From contig NZ_OY782578.1 of assembly GCF_963677945.1 (NCBI RefSeq), forward strand, positions 1,054,001 through 1,118,000: a stretch of 64,000 nt of DNA, in the 5' to 3' direction. The notes under the pieces were generated by a model. It was not told the DNA's origin. It made no database searches and was given only the letters and a program-made list of their open reading frames with translations. Made by a program: the position numbers and the translations under genes. Positions 44,243 through 54,617 of the stretch are shown here, piece after piece. The DNA is from an uncultured Bacteroides sp. Lineage in GTDB: Bacteria; Bacteroidota; Bacteroidia; Bacteroidales; Bacteroidaceae. Within the stretch, counting starts at the first letter, position 1. The number at the start of each line of letters is the position of its first letter.

Positions 44243-47200
44243 TTATTCTAAGTTAATACTTAGTCCGAGACCTCTTAATTCATGCAATAATACATTGAGA
44301 GATTCTGGAATACCAGGCTGTGGCATAGGATCACCTTTAACAATAGCTTCATAAGCTTTTGAACGTCCTACCACGTCATCAGATTTAATTGTAAGGATCT
44401 CTTGGAGGATGTGCGATGCACCAAATGCTTCAAGCGCCCAAACTTCCATTTCTCCAAAACGCTGTCCACCAAATTGTGCTTTACCACCTAGAGGCTGTTG
44501 AGTGATTAATGAGTATGGTCCAATAGAACGTGCATGCATCTTATCTTCAACCATGTGCCCCAACTTAAGCATGTAAATTACACCAACTGTAGCTGGTTGG
44601 TCAAAACGATCACCAGTACCACCGTCATAAAGGTAGCTTTTACCGAAGCGAGGTACACCTGCTTTGTCTGTCCATTCTGTTATGCTTTCTAGTGTAGCAC
44701 CATCAAAAATTGGAGTCGCAAATTTAACACCTAGTTCTTTACCTGCCCATCCAAGAACAGTTTCAAAAATCTGTCCTAAGTTCATACGAGATGGTACACC
44801 TAATGGGTTAAGGCAAATGTCTACAGGAGTACCGTCTGCAAGGAATGGCATATCTTCTTGTCTTACAATTCTAGATACGATACCTTTATTACCATGTCGT
44901 CCTGCCATTTTATCACCTACGCTAATCTTACGTTTTTTAGCGATATAAACTTTAGCCATTTGGATAATTCCGGCTGGCAGTTCATCACCAATAGTGATAC
45001 TGAACTTCTTACGTTTTAATTCAGCGTCTAATTCTTTGTATTTTTTCAAATAGTTAAGAATCAAGTCACGAATCATTTCATTCTTATGAGCATCTGCAGT
45101 CCACTTGCTTAACTGGATAGCAGTATAGTCAAGATTGCCAAGAACTGTTGCTGTAAAAGGTGCCCCTTTTGCAATAACATCTGCGCCTAAGTAGTCTTTT
45201 ACTCCTTGTGATGCTTTTCCTTCTGTTAAAGTCAGAAGTTTTTCTATTAAAATTGATTTCAAATTATCAGCTTTAGCTTCAAATTCATCATCAATTTTTG
45301 GTAATAAAGCTTTGTCAGCTAATTTAGAGCTCCTATTTTTAACCACTCGAGAGAAGAGTCTTTTATCTATAATGACACCTTTCAGAGAAGGAGAAGCTTT
45401 TAAAGATGCATCTTTAACATCACCAGCTTTATCTCCAAAGATGGCTCTAAGAAGTTTCTCTTCTGGAGAAGGATCTGATTCACCTTTTGGTGTGATTTTA
45501 CCAATAAGTATATCTCCTGGTTGGATTCTTGCACCAATACGTACAATTCCGTTTTCATCAAGGTCTTTTGTGGCTTCTTCACTAACATTTGGAATATCAG
45601 CAGTTAATTCTTCCATACCACGTTTTGTTTCACGAACCTCTAAGGCGTATTCTTCAACGTGTACAGATGTTAGTAAGTCTTCGCGAACAACTCTTTCATT
45701 TAAAACGATCGCATCCTCATAATTATATCCTTTCCATGGCATGAATGCTACCAAAAGATTCTTTCCAAGAGCTAGCTCTCCATTTTGTGTAGAGTAACCT
45801 TCTGTTAAGATATCTCCTGCTTTGACTCTTTGTCCTTTTGAACAAATAGGACGAAGGTCAATTGTCATGTTTTGGTTAGTCTTTCGGAATTTAGGTAATT
45901 TGTATTCTTTTAAAGCACTTTCAAAACTTACAAATTCCTCATCTTCAGTTTTGTCATAAAGAACTTTAATGACGGTTGCGTCAACAAATTCAATAACACC
46001 ATCACCTTCGGCAGCAATTTGTGTGCGTGAATCTTCAACTAGTTGCTTTTCTATACCTGTACCTACAATAGGTGATTCGCATTTAAGCAATGGAACTGCT
46101 TGGCGCATCATGTTAGATCCCATTAATGCACGATTAGCATCATCATGTTCCAAGAAAGGAATAAGTGATGCGGCAATTGATGCAATCTGTTGAGGTGCTA
46201 CATCCATTAATTCAACTTCAGAAGGTTCAACAACAGGAAAATCAGCATCTTGGCGACTATTAATTCTACTGTTGATAAATTTTCCATCATCATCTACTGG
46301 AGCATTTCCCTGAGCAATAATTTTTCCTTCTTCTTCTTCTGCAGTTAAGTATGTGAGTCCTTCTGAAGAGAAGTCTACTTTGCTTTCAGTAACTTTTCTA
46401 TATGGAGTTTCTATAAACCCAAGATCATTAATTTTAGCATATACACACAATGATGAAATCAAACCGATGTTTGGACCTTCAGGAGTCTCAATAGGGCAGA
46501 GACGACCATAATGTGTATAGTGAACGTCACGAACCTCAAATCCTGCTCGTTCACGAGATAGACCACCAGGACCAAGGGCAGACATACGTCTTTTATGAGT
46601 TATTTCAGCCAATGGATTCGTTTGGTCCATGAATTGAGACAAAGCGTTTGTTCCAAAGAAAGTATTAATAACAGAAGAAATTGTCTTTGCATTAATCAAG
46701 TCTATTGGAGTGAAAACTTCATTATCTCTTACATTCATTCTTTCACGAATTGTACGAGACATACGAGCTAGACCAATTGCAAACTGATTTGATAACTGCT
46801 CTCCAACTGTTCGTACACGTCTATTACTTAAATGGTCGATATCATCAACTATTGCCTTTGAGTTTATTAACTCAATTAAATATTTAATGATTTCTATAAT
46901 ATCTTCTTTTGTCAATACTTTGACATCCATGCTGGTAGAAAGATCTAATTTCTTATTAATCCTATATCTACCAACTTCACCTAAATCATATCTTTTTTCA
47001 GAGAAGAACAGATTATTGATAACTTCTCGAGCACTAGTATCATCTGCAGGATCTGCATTACGTAGCTGTCTATATATGTATAATACAGCTTCTTTTTCTG
47101 AGTTACTAGGGTCTTTCTGAAGTGTATTATATATAATTGAATAATCAGATTGATTCGGCTCATCTTTATGTACTAGAATACTTTGAACACCTGATTCCAG

Positions 47201-48055
47201 AATTTCGTCAATATGTTCTTGTTCTAGTATAGTCTCACGATCTATAATAACTTCATTACGTTCGATTGACACAACTTCACCTGTGTCTTCATCTACGAAA
47301 TCTTCTACCCAAGTCTTTAATACTCTAGCTGCAAGTTTTCTGCCAACAATTTTTTTAAGATTACTCTTGTTTACTTTAATATCTTCTGCAAGATCAAATA
47401 TTTCAAGAATATCTTTGTCTTTTTCAAAGCCTATTGCTCTTAATAATGTTGTTACGGGCAATTTTTTCTTACGATCGATATACGCATACATCACATTATT
47501 AATGTCTGTTGCGAATTCAATCCAAGAACCTTTGAATGGTATTATACGAGCTGAATAAAGTTTTGTACCGTTTGCATGGACGCTTTGACCGAAAAAGACG
47601 CCTGGTGAACGGTGAAGCTGAGACACAACAACTCGTTCTGCACCATTAATAACGAATGTTGCTTTATCCGTCATATATGGAATTGGACCAAGGAACACGT
47701 CTTGAATAACAGTGTCAAAGTCTTCATGATCTGGGTCAGTGCAGTATAACTTGAGCTTTGCTTTTAAAGGAACACTATAAGTTAATCCACGCTCTATACA
47801 ATCATCGATTGTATATCTTGGCGGATCAATATAGTAGTCCAAAAACTCAAGAACAAAATTATTTCTTGTGTCGGCTATAGGGAAGTTTTCAGCAAATACT
47901 TTGTACAATCCCTCATTTTTACGCTTTTCTGGCGGGGTATCTAATTGTAGAAAGTCTTTGAATGACTTCAATTGTACTTCTAAGAAATCAGGATATCCGA
48001 ATGGATTTTTGATAGAAGCAAAATTAACTCTTTGATTTACAGTATTTGAAGACAT
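44243..48055 (-). CDS. rpoB: RNA polymerase beta subunit
   Basis: Second large RNA polymerase subunit, 1270 residues. Conserved landmarks include the rifampicin-site region [20 protein letters not shown] with [13 protein letters not shown], the [17 protein letters not shown] segment, [24 protein letters not shown] near the active centre, and the C-terminal [18 protein letters not shown]. In the rifampicin region the usual residues are seen: Asp in FMDQ, His in THKRR and Ser in RMSALG. The hairpin between rplL and this gene may set its level relative to the ribosomal proteins. Confidence 0.98.
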   Translation of the reverse strand: MSSNTVNQRVNFASIKNPFGYPDFLEVQLKSFKDFLQLDTPPEKRKNEGLYKVFAENFPIADTRNNFVLEFLDYYIDPPRYTIDDCIERGLTYSVPLKAKLKLYCTDPDHEDFDTVIQDVFLGPIPYMTDKATFVINGAERVVVSQLHRSPGVFFGQSVHANGTKLYSARIIPFKGSWIEFATDINNVMYAYIDRKKKLPVTTLLRAIGFEKDKDILEIFDLAEDIKVNKSNLKKIVGRKLAARVLKTWVEDFVDEDTGEVVSIERNEVIIDRETILEQEHIDEILESGVQSILVHKDEPNQSDYSIIYNTLQKDPSNSEKEAVLYIYRQLRNADPADDTSAREVINNLFFSEKRYDLGEVGRYRINKKLDLSTSMDVKVLTKEDIIEIIKYLIELINSKAIVDDIDHLSNRRVRTVGEQLSNQFAIGLARMSRTIRERMNVRDNEVFTPIDLINAKTISSVINTFFGTNALSQFMDQTNPLAEITHKRRMSALGPGGLSRERAGFEVRDVHYTHYGRLCPIETPEGPNIGLISSLCVYAKINDLGFIETPYRKVTESKVDFSSEGLTYLTAEEEEGKIIAQGNAPVDDDGKFINSRINSRQDADFPVVEPSEVELMDVAPQQIASIAASLIPFLEHDDANRALMGSNMMRQAVPLLKCESPIVGTGIEKQLVEDSRTQIAAEGDGVIEFVDATVIKVLYDKTEDEEFVSFESALKEYKLPKFRKTNQNMTIDLRPICSKGQRVKAGDILTEGYSTQNGELALGKNLLVAFMPWKGYNYEDAIVLNERVVREDLLTSVHVEEYALEVRETKRGMEELTADIPNVSEEATKDLDENGIVRIGARIQPGDILIGKITPKGESDPSPEEKLLRAIFGDKAGDVKDASLKASPSLKGVIIDKRLFSRVVKNRSSKLADKALLPKIDDEFEAKADNLKSILIEKLLTLTEGKASQGVKDYLGADVIAKGAPFTATVLGNLDYTAIQLSKWTADAHKNEMIRDLILNYLKKYKELDAELKRKKFSITIGDELPAGIIQMAKVYIAKKRKISVGDKMAGRHGNKGIVSRIVRQEDMPFLADGTPVDICLNPLGVPSRMNLGQIFETVLGWAGKELGVKFATPIFDGATLESITEWTDKAGVPRFGKSYLYDGGTGDRFDQPATVGVIYMLKLGHMVEDKMHARSIGPYSLITQQPLGGKAQFGGQRFGEMEVWALEAFGASHILQEILTIKSDDVVGRSKAYEAIVKGDPMPQPGIPESLNVLLHELRGLGLSINLE

Positions 48056-48101
48056 CTGTTAATGAATTTGTAGAACTTATTTATAAATATATACACAAAA
48101 A

Positions 48102-48134
48102 GGTTAAGAACCCTCTTATGGAGGGCTCTTAACC
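48102..48134 (-). terminator. attenuator-like terminator between rplL and rpoB
   Basis: GGTTAAGA-CCCTC at 48102-48115 pairs with GAGGG-TCTTAACC at 48121-48134 with a short loop. On the minus strand TTTTTG follows the stem. It lies inside the operon, so partial readthrough into rpoBC is expected. Confidence 0.85.
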
Positions 48135-48159
48135 GAATTACCTGATTAACAGGCTAATG

Positions 48160-48534
48160 TTATTTAAGTTCAACTTCAGCTCCAGCTTCTTCCAATGCTT
48201 TTTTCAATGTTTCAGCATCAGCTTTAGCAACACCTTCTTTAACTACGCTAGGAGCGCCATCAACTAAATCTTTAGCTTCTTTCAAGCCAAGACCACATTG
48301 TTCTTTAACTGCTTTAACAACTTGTAATTTTGCGCTACCTGCACTTTTCAAGACTACATCAAAAGAAGTTTTTTCTTCAGCAGCTGCTGCACCTGCAGCA
48401 GGACCAGCAGCAACAGCAACAGCTGCAGCAGCAGGTTCAATACCATATTCATCTTTAAGGATAGTAGCAAGTTCATTAACTTCTTTTACTGTTAAGTTAA
48501 CTAATTGTTCTGCAAAAGCTTTCAAATCTGCCAT
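48160..48534 (-). CDS. rplL: 50S ribosomal protein L7/L12
   Basis: Stalk protein (124 residues) that recruits translation GTPases. It has the N-terminal helical dimerisation part ([20 protein letters not shown]), an Ala-rich flexible hinge (about 34-55) and the globular C-terminal domain with [20 protein letters not shown] and [13 protein letters not shown]. It lies 46 bases after rplJ; several copies bind to L10 in the ribosome. Confidence 0.98.
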   Translation of the reverse strand: MADLKAFAEQLVNLTVKEVNELATILKDEYGIEPAAAAVAVAAGPAAGAAAAEEKTSFDVVLKSAGSAKLQVVKAVKEQCGLGLKEAKDLVDGAPSVVKEGVAKADAETLKKALEEAGAEVELK

Positions 48535-48580
48535 TTTTGTATGATTTTAATGTTTAATTTACTAAATAATTTGTTTTGGT

Positions 48581-49093
48581 TTATCTTTCACCAAGAGTTT
48601 TTAGCACTCCGTGAAGGGTGTTTCCACCTGATTGAAGAGAAGAAATAACATTCTTGGCTGGAGATTGCAGCAAAGCAATAACGTCAGCAATAACTTCATT
48701 CTTACTCTTGATACTAATTAGAGCTTCTAGCTGGTCAGCACCTACATAGAAACTTTCTTCTACGTATGCAGCTTTAAGACCTGGTATACCGTCTTTAGCT
48801 ACACTTTTGATCAACTTTGCAGGAGCATTACCAGTATTACTAAACATAACAGTGGTAGATCCTTTTAGTGATCCGTACAAAGGAGAATAATCAACTTCTA
48901 AGCTATCTAGTGCTTTTTGAAGTAAAGTGTTTTTAACGACAAGTAATTTTATGTCAGATTCAAAACATTTTCTTCTTAATGCACTTGTAGAAGCTGCATT
49001 CATTGCAGTTGTATCTACAAGATAGAAGTGAGAATATTCTTTTGTAGTTGCAGCAATTTGTTCAATTACTGTATTTTTATCTTCCTTTCTCAT
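48581..49093 (-). CDS. rplJ: 50S ribosomal protein L10
   Basis: Base of the ribosomal stalk (170 residues), binding 23S rRNA and the L7/L12 dimers. The N-terminal domain begins MRKEDKNTVIEQIAATTKEY and has LRRKCFESDIKLLVVKNTLL; the C-terminal helix that binds L7/L12 includes VIADVIALLQSPAKNVISSL. It follows rplA by 14 bases. I do not see room for an L10 leader of the E. coli kind immediately upstream. Confidence 0.97.
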   Translation of the reverse strand: MRKEDKNTVIEQIAATTKEYSHFYLVDTTAMNAASTSALRRKCFESDIKLLVVKNTLLQKALDSLEVDYSPLYGSLKGSTTVMFSNTGNAPAKLIKSVAKDGIPGLKAAYVEESFYVGADQLEALISIKSKNEVIADVIALLQSPAKNVISSLQSGGNTLHGVLKTLGER

Positions 49094-49107
49094 TATTCCT
49101 CCTATTA

Positions 49108-49806
49108 TTAGATTTCCTCAACTGATTTTGGGTCAATTTTAATACCCAAGCTCATTGTACTAGAAAGATAAATACTCTTTATATATGTGCCTTTAGCAGC
49201 TGTTGGCTTTAGTTTAAGAAGAGTTGAGATAAATTCTTTTGCGTTTTCACGAATTTTATCTGAATCAAATGAAACCTTACCAATTGAAGTGTGAACAATA
49301 CCGCTTTTATCAACTTTGAAGTCGATTTTTCCTTGTTTAACTTCTTTAACAGCTTTAGCAACATCCATAGTTACAGTACCACTCTTAGGGTTAGGCATTA
49401 ACCCACGTGGACCTAGAACACGACCTAAAGCACCAATTTTACCCATGATAGATGGCATTGTGATAATTACATCAATGTCTGTCCATCCACTTTTGATCTT
49501 TTCAATATATTCATCAAGACCTACATAATCAGCTCCGGCCTCTTTTGCAGCAGCTTCAGCATCAGGTGTACAAAGAACCAAGACTTTTATTTCTTTACCA
49601 GTTCCGTGAGGAAGAGAAACAACGCCTCTTACCATTTGGTTAGCTTTACGTGGATCTACACCTAATCGTACATCAATATCTAATGAAGCGTCAAATTTAG
49701 TAGTACTTATTTCCTTTACTAATGCTGATGCTTCTTTTAGTGAGTATGCTTTCCCTGCTTCAATTTTAGCGGCAGCCAACTTTTGATTTTTTGTCAGTTT
49801 TCCCAT
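49108..49806 (-). CDS. rplA: 50S ribosomal protein L1
   Basis: Ribosomal protein of the L1 stalk (232 residues) with the typical two-domain pattern: [20 protein letters not shown] near the start, [20 protein letters not shown] and the [13 protein letters not shown] strand. L1 is often an autogenous repressor of its own operon in bacteria, but the binding site is not located here. It lies 15 bases after rplK. Confidence 0.98.
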   Translation of the reverse strand: MGKLTKNQKLAAAKIEAGKAYSLKEASALVKEISTTKFDASLDIDVRLGVDPRKANQMVRGVVSLPHGTGKEIKVLVLCTPDAEAAAKEAGADYVGLDEYIEKIKSGWTDIDVIITMPSIMGKIGALGRVLGPRGLMPNPKSGTVTMDVAKAVKEVKQGKIDFKVDKSGIVHTSIGKVSFDSDKIRENAKEFISTLLKLKPTAAKGTYIKSIYLSSTMSLGIKIDPKSVEEI

Positions 49807-49821
49807 TATAATTGAAGATTA

Positions 49822-50265
49822 TTAATTATTACCCGGGAATTCCCCTTTTACAGTGATACCCATACTTCTAGCTGTACCTGCAACCATTGTCATGGCAGCT
49901 TCCACAGTAAAACAGTTCAAGTCAACCATTTTGTCCTGAGCAATAGCACGTACTTGTTCCCAAGTAATCTCGGCAACTTTTTTACGATTAGGCTCAGCAG
50001 AACCGCTTTTAAGCTTAGCTATTTCCAATAACTGGATAGCAACAGGCGGAGTCTTGATTACAAAATCAAAAGACTTGTCTGCATAATAAGTAATAACGAC
50101 AGGTAATATTTTACCTGCTTTGTCTTGGGTCCTGGCATTGAATTGCTTGCAGAATTCCATAATATTGATCCCTTTAGAACCCAGAGCAGGTCCTACGGGA
50201 GGAGATGGATTTGCAGCGCCTCCTTTAATCTGTAATTTGATTAGTCCAGCAACTTCTTTAGCCAT
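49822..50265 (-). CDS. rplK: 50S ribosomal protein L11
   Basis: Ribosomal protein at the GTPase-associated centre (147 residues). [20 protein letters not shown] and [16 protein letters not shown] form the N-terminal domain; the C-terminal RNA-binding domain ends [14 protein letters not shown]. It follows nusG by 55 bases. Confidence 0.98.
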   Translation of the reverse strand: MAKEVAGLIKLQIKGGAANPSPPVGPALGSKGINIMEFCKQFNARTQDKAGKILPVVITYYADKSFDFVIKTPPVAIQLLEIAKLKSGSAEPNRKKVAEITWEQVRAIAQDKMVDLNCFTVEAAMTMVAGTARSMGITVKGEFPGNN

Positions 50266-50320
50266 TTTTTTATTGATTTTATATAAACATTAATTAAGGG
50301 ATAACACAGCGTAACCAATG

Positions 50321-50863
50321 CTATTCCTTTTCTACTTGCATAAAGCCTAATTCAAGCGGAGTTTTTCGCCCGAATATCTTTACCATAACCTTTAATTTCT
50401 TCTTTTCGTTGTTCACTTCTTCAATGGTTCCACTGAATCCGCTGAATGGACCAAAAGCTACTTTTACAGTTTCTCCTACTATATATGGGATATTTAGTTC
50501 TTCTCCCGTTTCTTGTAGTTCATCTACTGTACCAAGTATACGATTCACTTCTGACTGTCTTAGGGGGGTTGGATTTTCCGAACCACCTAAAAAACCTATC
50601 ACATTAGGGGTATTTCTTAAATGATGAGATACCTCACCAACAAGAGCAGCCTCCACTAGAACGTAACCAGGAAGATAATTTCTTTCCTTCACAATTTTTT
50701 TTCCGTTGCGAACCTGATATACCTTTTCAGTAGGAATCAATACCTGAGATACATAATCACCAAGGTTGCTGTTTTTTATATCAGCTTCAAGATATTCTTT
50801 TACCTTGCTTTCTTTACCGCTAATGGCACGCAGAACGTACCATTTCTTTTCAATCTCAGACAT
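50321..50863 (-). CDS. nusG: transcription termination/antitermination factor NusG
   Basis: Elongation factor (180 residues) that links RNA polymerase with Rho or the ribosome. The NGN domain starts [20 protein letters not shown], and the KOW domain at the C-terminus reads [20 protein letters not shown]. The NGN-KOW layout is standard for a housekeeping NusG rather than a specialised UpxY-type paralogue. It follows secE by 16 bases. Confidence 0.96.
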   Translation of the reverse strand: MSEIEKKWYVLRAISGKESKVKEYLEADIKNSNLGDYVSQVLIPTEKVYQVRNGKKIVKERNYLPGYVLVEAALVGEVSHHLRNTPNVIGFLGGSENPTPLRQSEVNRILGTVDELQETGEELNIPYIVGETVKVAFGPFSGFSGTIEEVNNEKKKLKVMVKIFGRKTPLELGFMQVEKE

Positions 50864-50879
50864 TTTTTACTCCTTTGTG

Positions 50880-51083
50880 TTAATGTGGATAAATGATATC
50901 TTCCATAAGAGTCTGGAAGCAAGAGTCCATAACGAAAACTACCACTGCAATGAGTAGGGAAGCATATAAAACAACCACTGCACTGTTAGTCAATTCAGAA
51001 TACGTAGGCCACGATACTTTATGTACAAGTTCGTCGTAAGTTTCTTTTAAGTAAGTTACTACTTTTTCTACTAATTTTTTCAT
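50880..51083 (-). CDS. secE: preprotein translocase subunit SecE
   Basis: A 67-residue single-span inner-membrane protein that holds SecY together. The start is ATG at 51083 (MKKLVEKVVTYLKETYDEL), followed by the conserved HKVSWPTYSELTNSAVVV and one membrane helix. A longer frame exists upstream but runs through the tRNA-Trp gene and is rejected. Position before nusG is the classical arrangement. Confidence 0.95.
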   Translation of the reverse strand: MKKLVEKVVTYLKETYDELVHKVSWPTYSELTNSAVVVLYASLLIAVVVFVMDSCFQTLMEDIIYPH

Positions 51084-51097
51084 CTCTAATGTATTTG

Positions 51098-51170
51098 CAC
51101 GGGAGGAGAGGCTCGAACTCCCGACACCCGGTTTTGGAGACCGGTGCTCTACCAACTGAGCTACTCCCGT
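51098..51170 (-). tRNA. tRNA-Trp (CCA)
   Basis: The minus strand folds as a cloverleaf with ACGGGAG/CTCCCGT acceptor arms, AGCTCAGTTGGTAGAGC as the D arm and an anticodon stem CCGGT/ACCGG enclosing CTCCAAA. The anticodon is therefore CCA. CCA is not encoded at the 3' end. It lies between tuf and secE. Confidence 0.95.
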
Positions 51171-51215
51171 AAATATCAGTTCCTGATATTACTCAAGAAC
51201 TGATGATTTATTTTA

Positions 51216-52403
51216 TTAATCACAGATTTCTGTAATCTGACCAGCACCTACTGTACGTCCACCTTCACGGATAGCGAAACGAAGACCTAAGTTAAGAGCT
51301 ACTGGGTAAATCAATTCTACATTGATTGTAACATTATCACCTGGCATAACCATGTCTGTTCCTTCTGGAAGAGTGATTTCACCTGTACAGTCTAATGTAC
51401 GTAGGTAGAATTGAGGACGATATTTGTTGTGGAATGGAGTGTGACGACCACCTTCTTCTTTCTTAAGGATATAAACCTCAGCTTTGAAAGTTGTGTGAGG
51501 AGTGATTTTTCCTGGATGGCAGATAACCATACCACGTTTGATCGCTTCTTTTTCAATACCACGAAGTAGAAGACCTACATTATCTCCAGCTTGACCTTCA
51601 TCAAGAATCTTACGGAACATTTCAACACCAGTTACAACTGATTTCTTTCCTTCAGCACCTAGACCAATGATTTGAACTTCTTCACCTGTTTTGATAATAC
51701 CTGCTTCGATACGACCAGTAGCAACAGTACCACGACCTGTGATAGAGAATACGTCTTCAACTGGCATCAAGAATGGTTTATCAACATCACGTGGAGGAAG
51801 TGGAATCCATGTATCAACTGCATCCATTAATTCCATAACTTTGTCTTCCCATTTTTCTACACCGTTAAGTGCACCTAGGGCAGAACCACGGATGATTGGA
51901 GTATTATCACCGTCGAATTCATAGAATGAAAGAAGTTCTCTCATTTCCATTTCAACAAGTTCTAACATTTCTTCGTCTTCAACCATATCGCATTTGTTCA
52001 TGAAAACAACCAATTTAGGAACGTTTACCTGACGAGCTAATAGGATGTGTTCACGTGTTTGAGGCATAGGACCATCAGTTGCAGCTACTACAATGATAGC
52101 ACCATCCATTTGAGCAGCACCAGTTACCATGTTCTTTACGTAGTCGGCGTGTCCTGGACAGTCAACGTGTGCGTAGTGACGGTTAGCTGTTTGATACTCA
52201 ACGTGCGAAGTATTAATAGTAATACCTCTTTCTTTTTCTTCAGGAGCGTTGTCGATAGAATCGAATGAACGCAATTCAGAAAGACCTTTTTTTGCTAATA
52301 CCATTGTGATAGCAGCAGTTAAAGTCGTTTTACCGTGGTCTACGTGACCAATAGTACCAATGTTAACGTGCGGTTTGGTACGTTCAAATTTCTCTTTAGC
52401 CAT
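51216..52403 (-). CDS. tuf: translation elongation factor Tu
   Basis: GTPase (395 residues) that brings aminoacyl-tRNA to the ribosome. The nucleotide-binding loops are GHVDHGKT at 19-26, [13 protein letters not shown] and the SALGAL segment; domains II and III follow with [19 protein letters not shown] and [19 protein letters not shown]. It is flanked by tRNA genes on both sides, as in many bacteria. Confidence 0.98.
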   Translation of the reverse strand: MAKEKFERTKPHVNIGTIGHVDHGKTTLTAAITMVLAKKGLSELRSFDSIDNAPEEKERGITINTSHVEYQTANRHYAHVDCPGHADYVKNMVTGAAQMDGAIIVVAATDGPMPQTREHILLARQVNVPKLVVFMNKCDMVEDEEMLELVEMEMRELLSFYEFDGDNTPIIRGSALGALNGVEKWEDKVMELMDAVDTWIPLPPRDVDKPFLMPVEDVFSITGRGTVATGRIEAGIIKTGEEVQIIGLGAEGKKSVVTGVEMFRKILDEGQAGDNVGLLLRGIEKEAIKRGMVICHPGKITPHTTFKAEVYILKKEEGGRHTPFHNKYRPQFYLRTLDCTGEITLPEGTDMVMPGDNVTINVELIYPVALNLGLRFAIREGGRTVGAGQITEICD

Positions 52404-52453
52404 AGCTTTACTTGTTATTTATTTGATTAATAATCAGCATTTACATTATTATG

Positions 52454-52525
52454 AGCTGTTGACGGGAGTTGAACCCGTGACCTCTTCCTTACCAAGGAAG
52501 TGCTCTGCCACTGAGCTACAACAGC
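52454..52525 (-). tRNA. tRNA-Thr (GGT)
   Basis: The minus strand gives GCTGTTG/CAACAGC acceptor arms and an anticodon stem CTTCC/GGAAG around TTGGTAA, so the anticodon is GGT. It is the last tRNA gene before tuf. Confidence 0.95.
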
Positions 52526-52534
52526 AAGAATGAG

Positions 52535-52607
52535 AGCGGAAGACGGGACTCAAACCCGCGACCCTCAGCTTGGAAGGCTAATGCTCTATCAACTGAGCTA
52601 CTTCCGC
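52535..52607 (-). tRNA. tRNA-Gly (TCC)
   Basis: Acceptor arms GCGGAAG/CTTCCGC and anticodon loop CTTCCAA with anticodon TCC. It lies 9 bases from the neighbouring tRNA-Thr. Confidence 0.95.
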
Positions 52608-52637
52608 ATTCTTGCCAAAGCATTTGCTTCGTCTTTG

Positions 52638-52720
52638 TGGGCAAAGATGGATTCGAACCACCGAAGTCGAAAGACAGCAGATTTACAGTCTGCCCCATTT
52701 GGCCACTCTGGTATTTGCCC
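52638..52720 (-). tRNA. tRNA-Tyr (GTA)
   Basis: An 83-base gene with a long variable arm, as expected for bacterial tRNA-Tyr. Acceptor ends are GGGCAAA/TTTGCCC and the anticodon loop is CTGTAAA with anticodon GTA. Confidence 0.95.
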
Positions 52721-52731
52721 TAAAAATTTTG

Positions 52732-52805
52732 AGCCTCTTGTCGGATTCGAACCAACGACCCCGAGATTACAAATCACGTGCTCTGGCCAACTGAGCTAAA
52801 GAGGC
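52732..52805 (-). tRNA. tRNA-Thr (TGT)
   Basis: Acceptor arms GCCTCTT/AAGAGGC and anticodon loop TTTGTAA with anticodon TGT. The anticodon stem CGTGA/TCTCG has a U-U mismatch in its middle pair. It is the first tRNA gene of the tuf transcript. Confidence 0.92.
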
Positions 52806-52820
52806 GGGTATCTTAAAAAT

Positions 52821-52855
52821 GCAACCGTTACGTTTAATCTAAGCGAAACGGCTGC
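52821..52855 (-). terminator. hairpin between the tRNA-tuf promoter and the first tRNA
   Basis: An arm of GCAACCGTT-CG type at 52821 pairs with CG-AACGG-TGC ending at 52855, with two small interruptions. On the minus strand ATTTTT follows, so it could terminate readthrough from hpf or attenuate the tRNA-tuf transcript. Confidence 0.55.
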
Positions 52856-52881
52856 AAATTTAGTTATTTATTTTATAACCG

Positions 52882-52889
52882 CAAAGTTA
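52882..52889 (-). promoter_or_regulatory. -7 box for the tRNA-tuf operon
   Basis: The minus strand reads TAACTTTG, a match to TAnnTTTG, about 75 bases before the first tRNA. Confidence 0.6.
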
Positions 52890-52901
52890 TTTGGTTTTTT
52901 T

Positions 52902-53201
52902 TTATTTGTTCTGTTGTTTTTCCTTGTGTTTCAACAATTGTTTTGATAGTGCGTCTAATCCTTCATCGATAGACTCTTCAAATGTATCGTTTACTTTACT
53001 AGCATAGAACTCATTGTTCGGTATAATGATCTTTATTCCGGCTTCTTTGTTCTTTACTGATTCAGGTTTAACAACCTTCAATGACACCTCCACTACTTTT
53101 ATATCATCGTAAAGTCTCTCTAACTTTGCTACTTTCTTTTGGATGAAAGATTGTAATTGCTCTGAAGCATCAAAGTGAATAGATTGAATTCTAATTTCCA
53201 T
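52902..53201 (-). CDS. hpf: ribosome hibernation promoting factor, short form
   Basis: A 99-residue protein of the HPF/RaiA family that binds the decoding region of idle 30S subunits. EIRIQSIHFDASEQLQSFIQ at the start and KVAKLERLYDDIKVVEVSLK match the family; the helix ESIDEGLDALSKQLLKHK ends it. No C-terminal dimerisation domain is present, so it is the short form. It lies 14 bases after the recombinase gene. Confidence 0.92.
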   Translation of the reverse strand: MEIRIQSIHFDASEQLQSFIQKKVAKLERLYDDIKVVEVSLKVVKPESVKNKEAGIKIIIPNNEFYASKVNDTFEESIDEGLDALSKQLLKHKEKQQNK

Positions 53202-53215
53202 ACATACCTCCTTTT

Positions 53216-54097
53216 TTATGCTCTAGGATGAGCTAGTTTATAGATGTTCTTTAACTCCTCAAATGTTGTGTGCGTGTAGACTTCTGTTGCCGCAAGGCTT
53301 GTGTGTCCAAGAATCTCCTTTATTGCATTAAGATTTGCTTCGTTGTTTAACATCGCTGTAGCAAATGTGTGCCTTAATACATGTGGGCTTTTCTTTTTTA
53401 GCGTTACAACCTTTGATAATTGTTGTTTTACTAACCTCTCAACTAATGCATTGTAAAGTCGTTCTCCGTTTTCTTTCATAAAAAAGGCTTCCGGTTTTAC
53501 TGTTATAGTCTCGTTTCGTATGCTGATGTATCTTAGCATAGACTCTTTCAGTTCGTCTCCGAATGGAATTAGTCTTTCTTTGTTTCTCTTTCCCTTAACT
53601 TTAATAAGTGAATCTTCAAAGTTTATATCTTTATTGTTTAGCCCTATTAGTTCTGAGAGTCTAATGCCTGTGGCGTAAAACATTTCAATAATCAATAGGT
53701 CTCTAATACCAATAAATCCTTCTTTGAAATCGGCTTCTTCAAGAATCTTGTTTATCTCTTTCTCTTTTAAGAATATAGGGAGTGGTTTTTTCTTTTTGGG
53801 TCCATTTATTTTTCTTGTTGGATCCTTGGTTATCTCCTGCTTTAATAAAAGAAATTTATAAAAAGATCTCAATGAACTCAACTTTCGGTTCACTGATGAA
53901 GCTGTATATCCTTTTTTTGTCAGATCGATGATCCACTGGCGGATAATGTCAGCATCAACTTCAGTTAATGTTAACTCCTCACTATCATTTTTTATATATT
54001 CTTCAAGTTGTATTAAATCTACTCTATAACTGTTAATCGTTTTTTCTGAGTAGTTCTTTTCATATTGAAGAAAATTTAGAAAAGAGTCAATCAGCAT
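53216..54097 (-). CDS. tyrosine recombinase, XerC/XerD type
   Basis: A 293-residue site-specific recombinase, probably one of the two that resolve chromosome dimers at dif. The SAM-like core-binding domain (about 1-85) has EKNYSEKTINSYRVDL. Catalytic residues are Arg in ATGIRLSELIG, Lys in VKGKRNKERLIPF, HxxR in HVLRHTFAT, His in LGHTSLA and Tyr in TEVYTH. Location inside the conserved rpsU-hpf cluster indicates a housekeeping enzyme rather than a phage or transposon integrase. Confidence 0.9.
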   Translation of the reverse strand: MLIDSFLNFLQYEKNYSEKTINSYRVDLIQLEEYIKNDSEELTLTEVDADIIRQWIIDLTKKGYTASSVNRKLSSLRSFYKFLLLKQEITKDPTRKINGPKKKKPLPIFLKEKEINKILEEADFKEGFIGIRDLLIIEMFYATGIRLSELIGLNNKDINFEDSLIKVKGKRNKERLIPFGDELKESMLRYISIRNETITVKPEAFFMKENGERLYNALVERLVKQQLSKVVTLKKKSPHVLRHTFATAMLNNEANLNAIKEILGHTSLAATEVYTHTTFEELKNIYKLAHPRA

Positions 54098-54172
54098 ATG
54101 AATCGTTGCGTTAATAATTCTGCAACGAATGTATGAAAAAGAATTTAATAATTCAAGAGAAATGATGAATTA

Positions 54173-54364
54173 TTATTCTTCTACTTGCTGAAGTTTTTGA
54201 ACATAAACAGCGCGTTCTTTCTTAAACCTTTTAGTTACAGATGGTTTGTCAAACTGTTGTCTGCTTCTTAATTCTTTAACTACTCCGGTTTTTTCGAATT
54301 TTCTTTTGAATTTCTTCAGCGCTTTTTCGATGTTTTCGCCTTCTTTTACAGGTACTACTATCAT
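54173..54364 (-). CDS. rpsU: 30S ribosomal protein S21
   Basis: A 63-residue basic protein with the S21 opening MIVVPVKEGENIEKALKKFK and the FEKTGVVKELRSRQQFDKPS segment. It is the first gene of the hpf operon, downstream of a good -7 box. Confidence 0.95.
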   Translation of the reverse strand: MIVVPVKEGENIEKALKKFKRKFEKTGVVKELRSRQQFDKPSVTKRFKKERAVYVQKLQQVEE

Positions 54365-54416
54365 TTTATTAATATTAAATATGTTGATTTATAATTTCTT
54401 CAGTCAAAATGCGCGG

Positions 54417-54424
54417 CAAAATTA
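54417..54424 (-). promoter_or_regulatory. -7 box for the rpsU operon
   Basis: The minus strand reads TAATTTTG, matching TAnnTTTG, about 53 bases before the rpsU start. Confidence 0.6.
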
Positions 54425-54591
54425 CACATACTTTCTTTATTCACAAAACTTTCGACTAATAATTATTCTAAAAAGTAGAAACAAATTTCTTTTTTAAGAT
54501 GATATTTCTATCTGCTTGAAACTCTTTTGCTTTATTAGTGAAACATACACTCTTATAAATATATATAATAAAAAGAATACTTATCTTTGCT

Positions 54592-54599
54592 ATTATTGT
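54592..54599 (+). promoter_or_regulatory. -7 box for the aminopeptidase P gene
   Basis: TATCTTTG matches TAnnTTTG, 18 bases before the ATG at 54618, which supports that start and rules out longer forms. Confidence 0.65.
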
Positions 54600-54617
54600 A
54601 AAATTAAAAATTTAAGT

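Noticed and set aside
51084..51155. N-terminal extension of SecE
   Set aside because: It would translate the tRNA-Trp gene; the conserved SecE start is at 51083.
52516..52799. Open frames on both strands in 52516-52799
   Set aside because: They run across the four-tRNA cluster and are produced by tRNA sequence, not protein genes.
53216..54097. Tyrosine recombinase as a sign of an integrated element
   Set aside because: Its neighbours rpsU and hpf are housekeeping genes, no attachment-site repeats flank it, and the sequence looks like chromosomal XerC/XerD.
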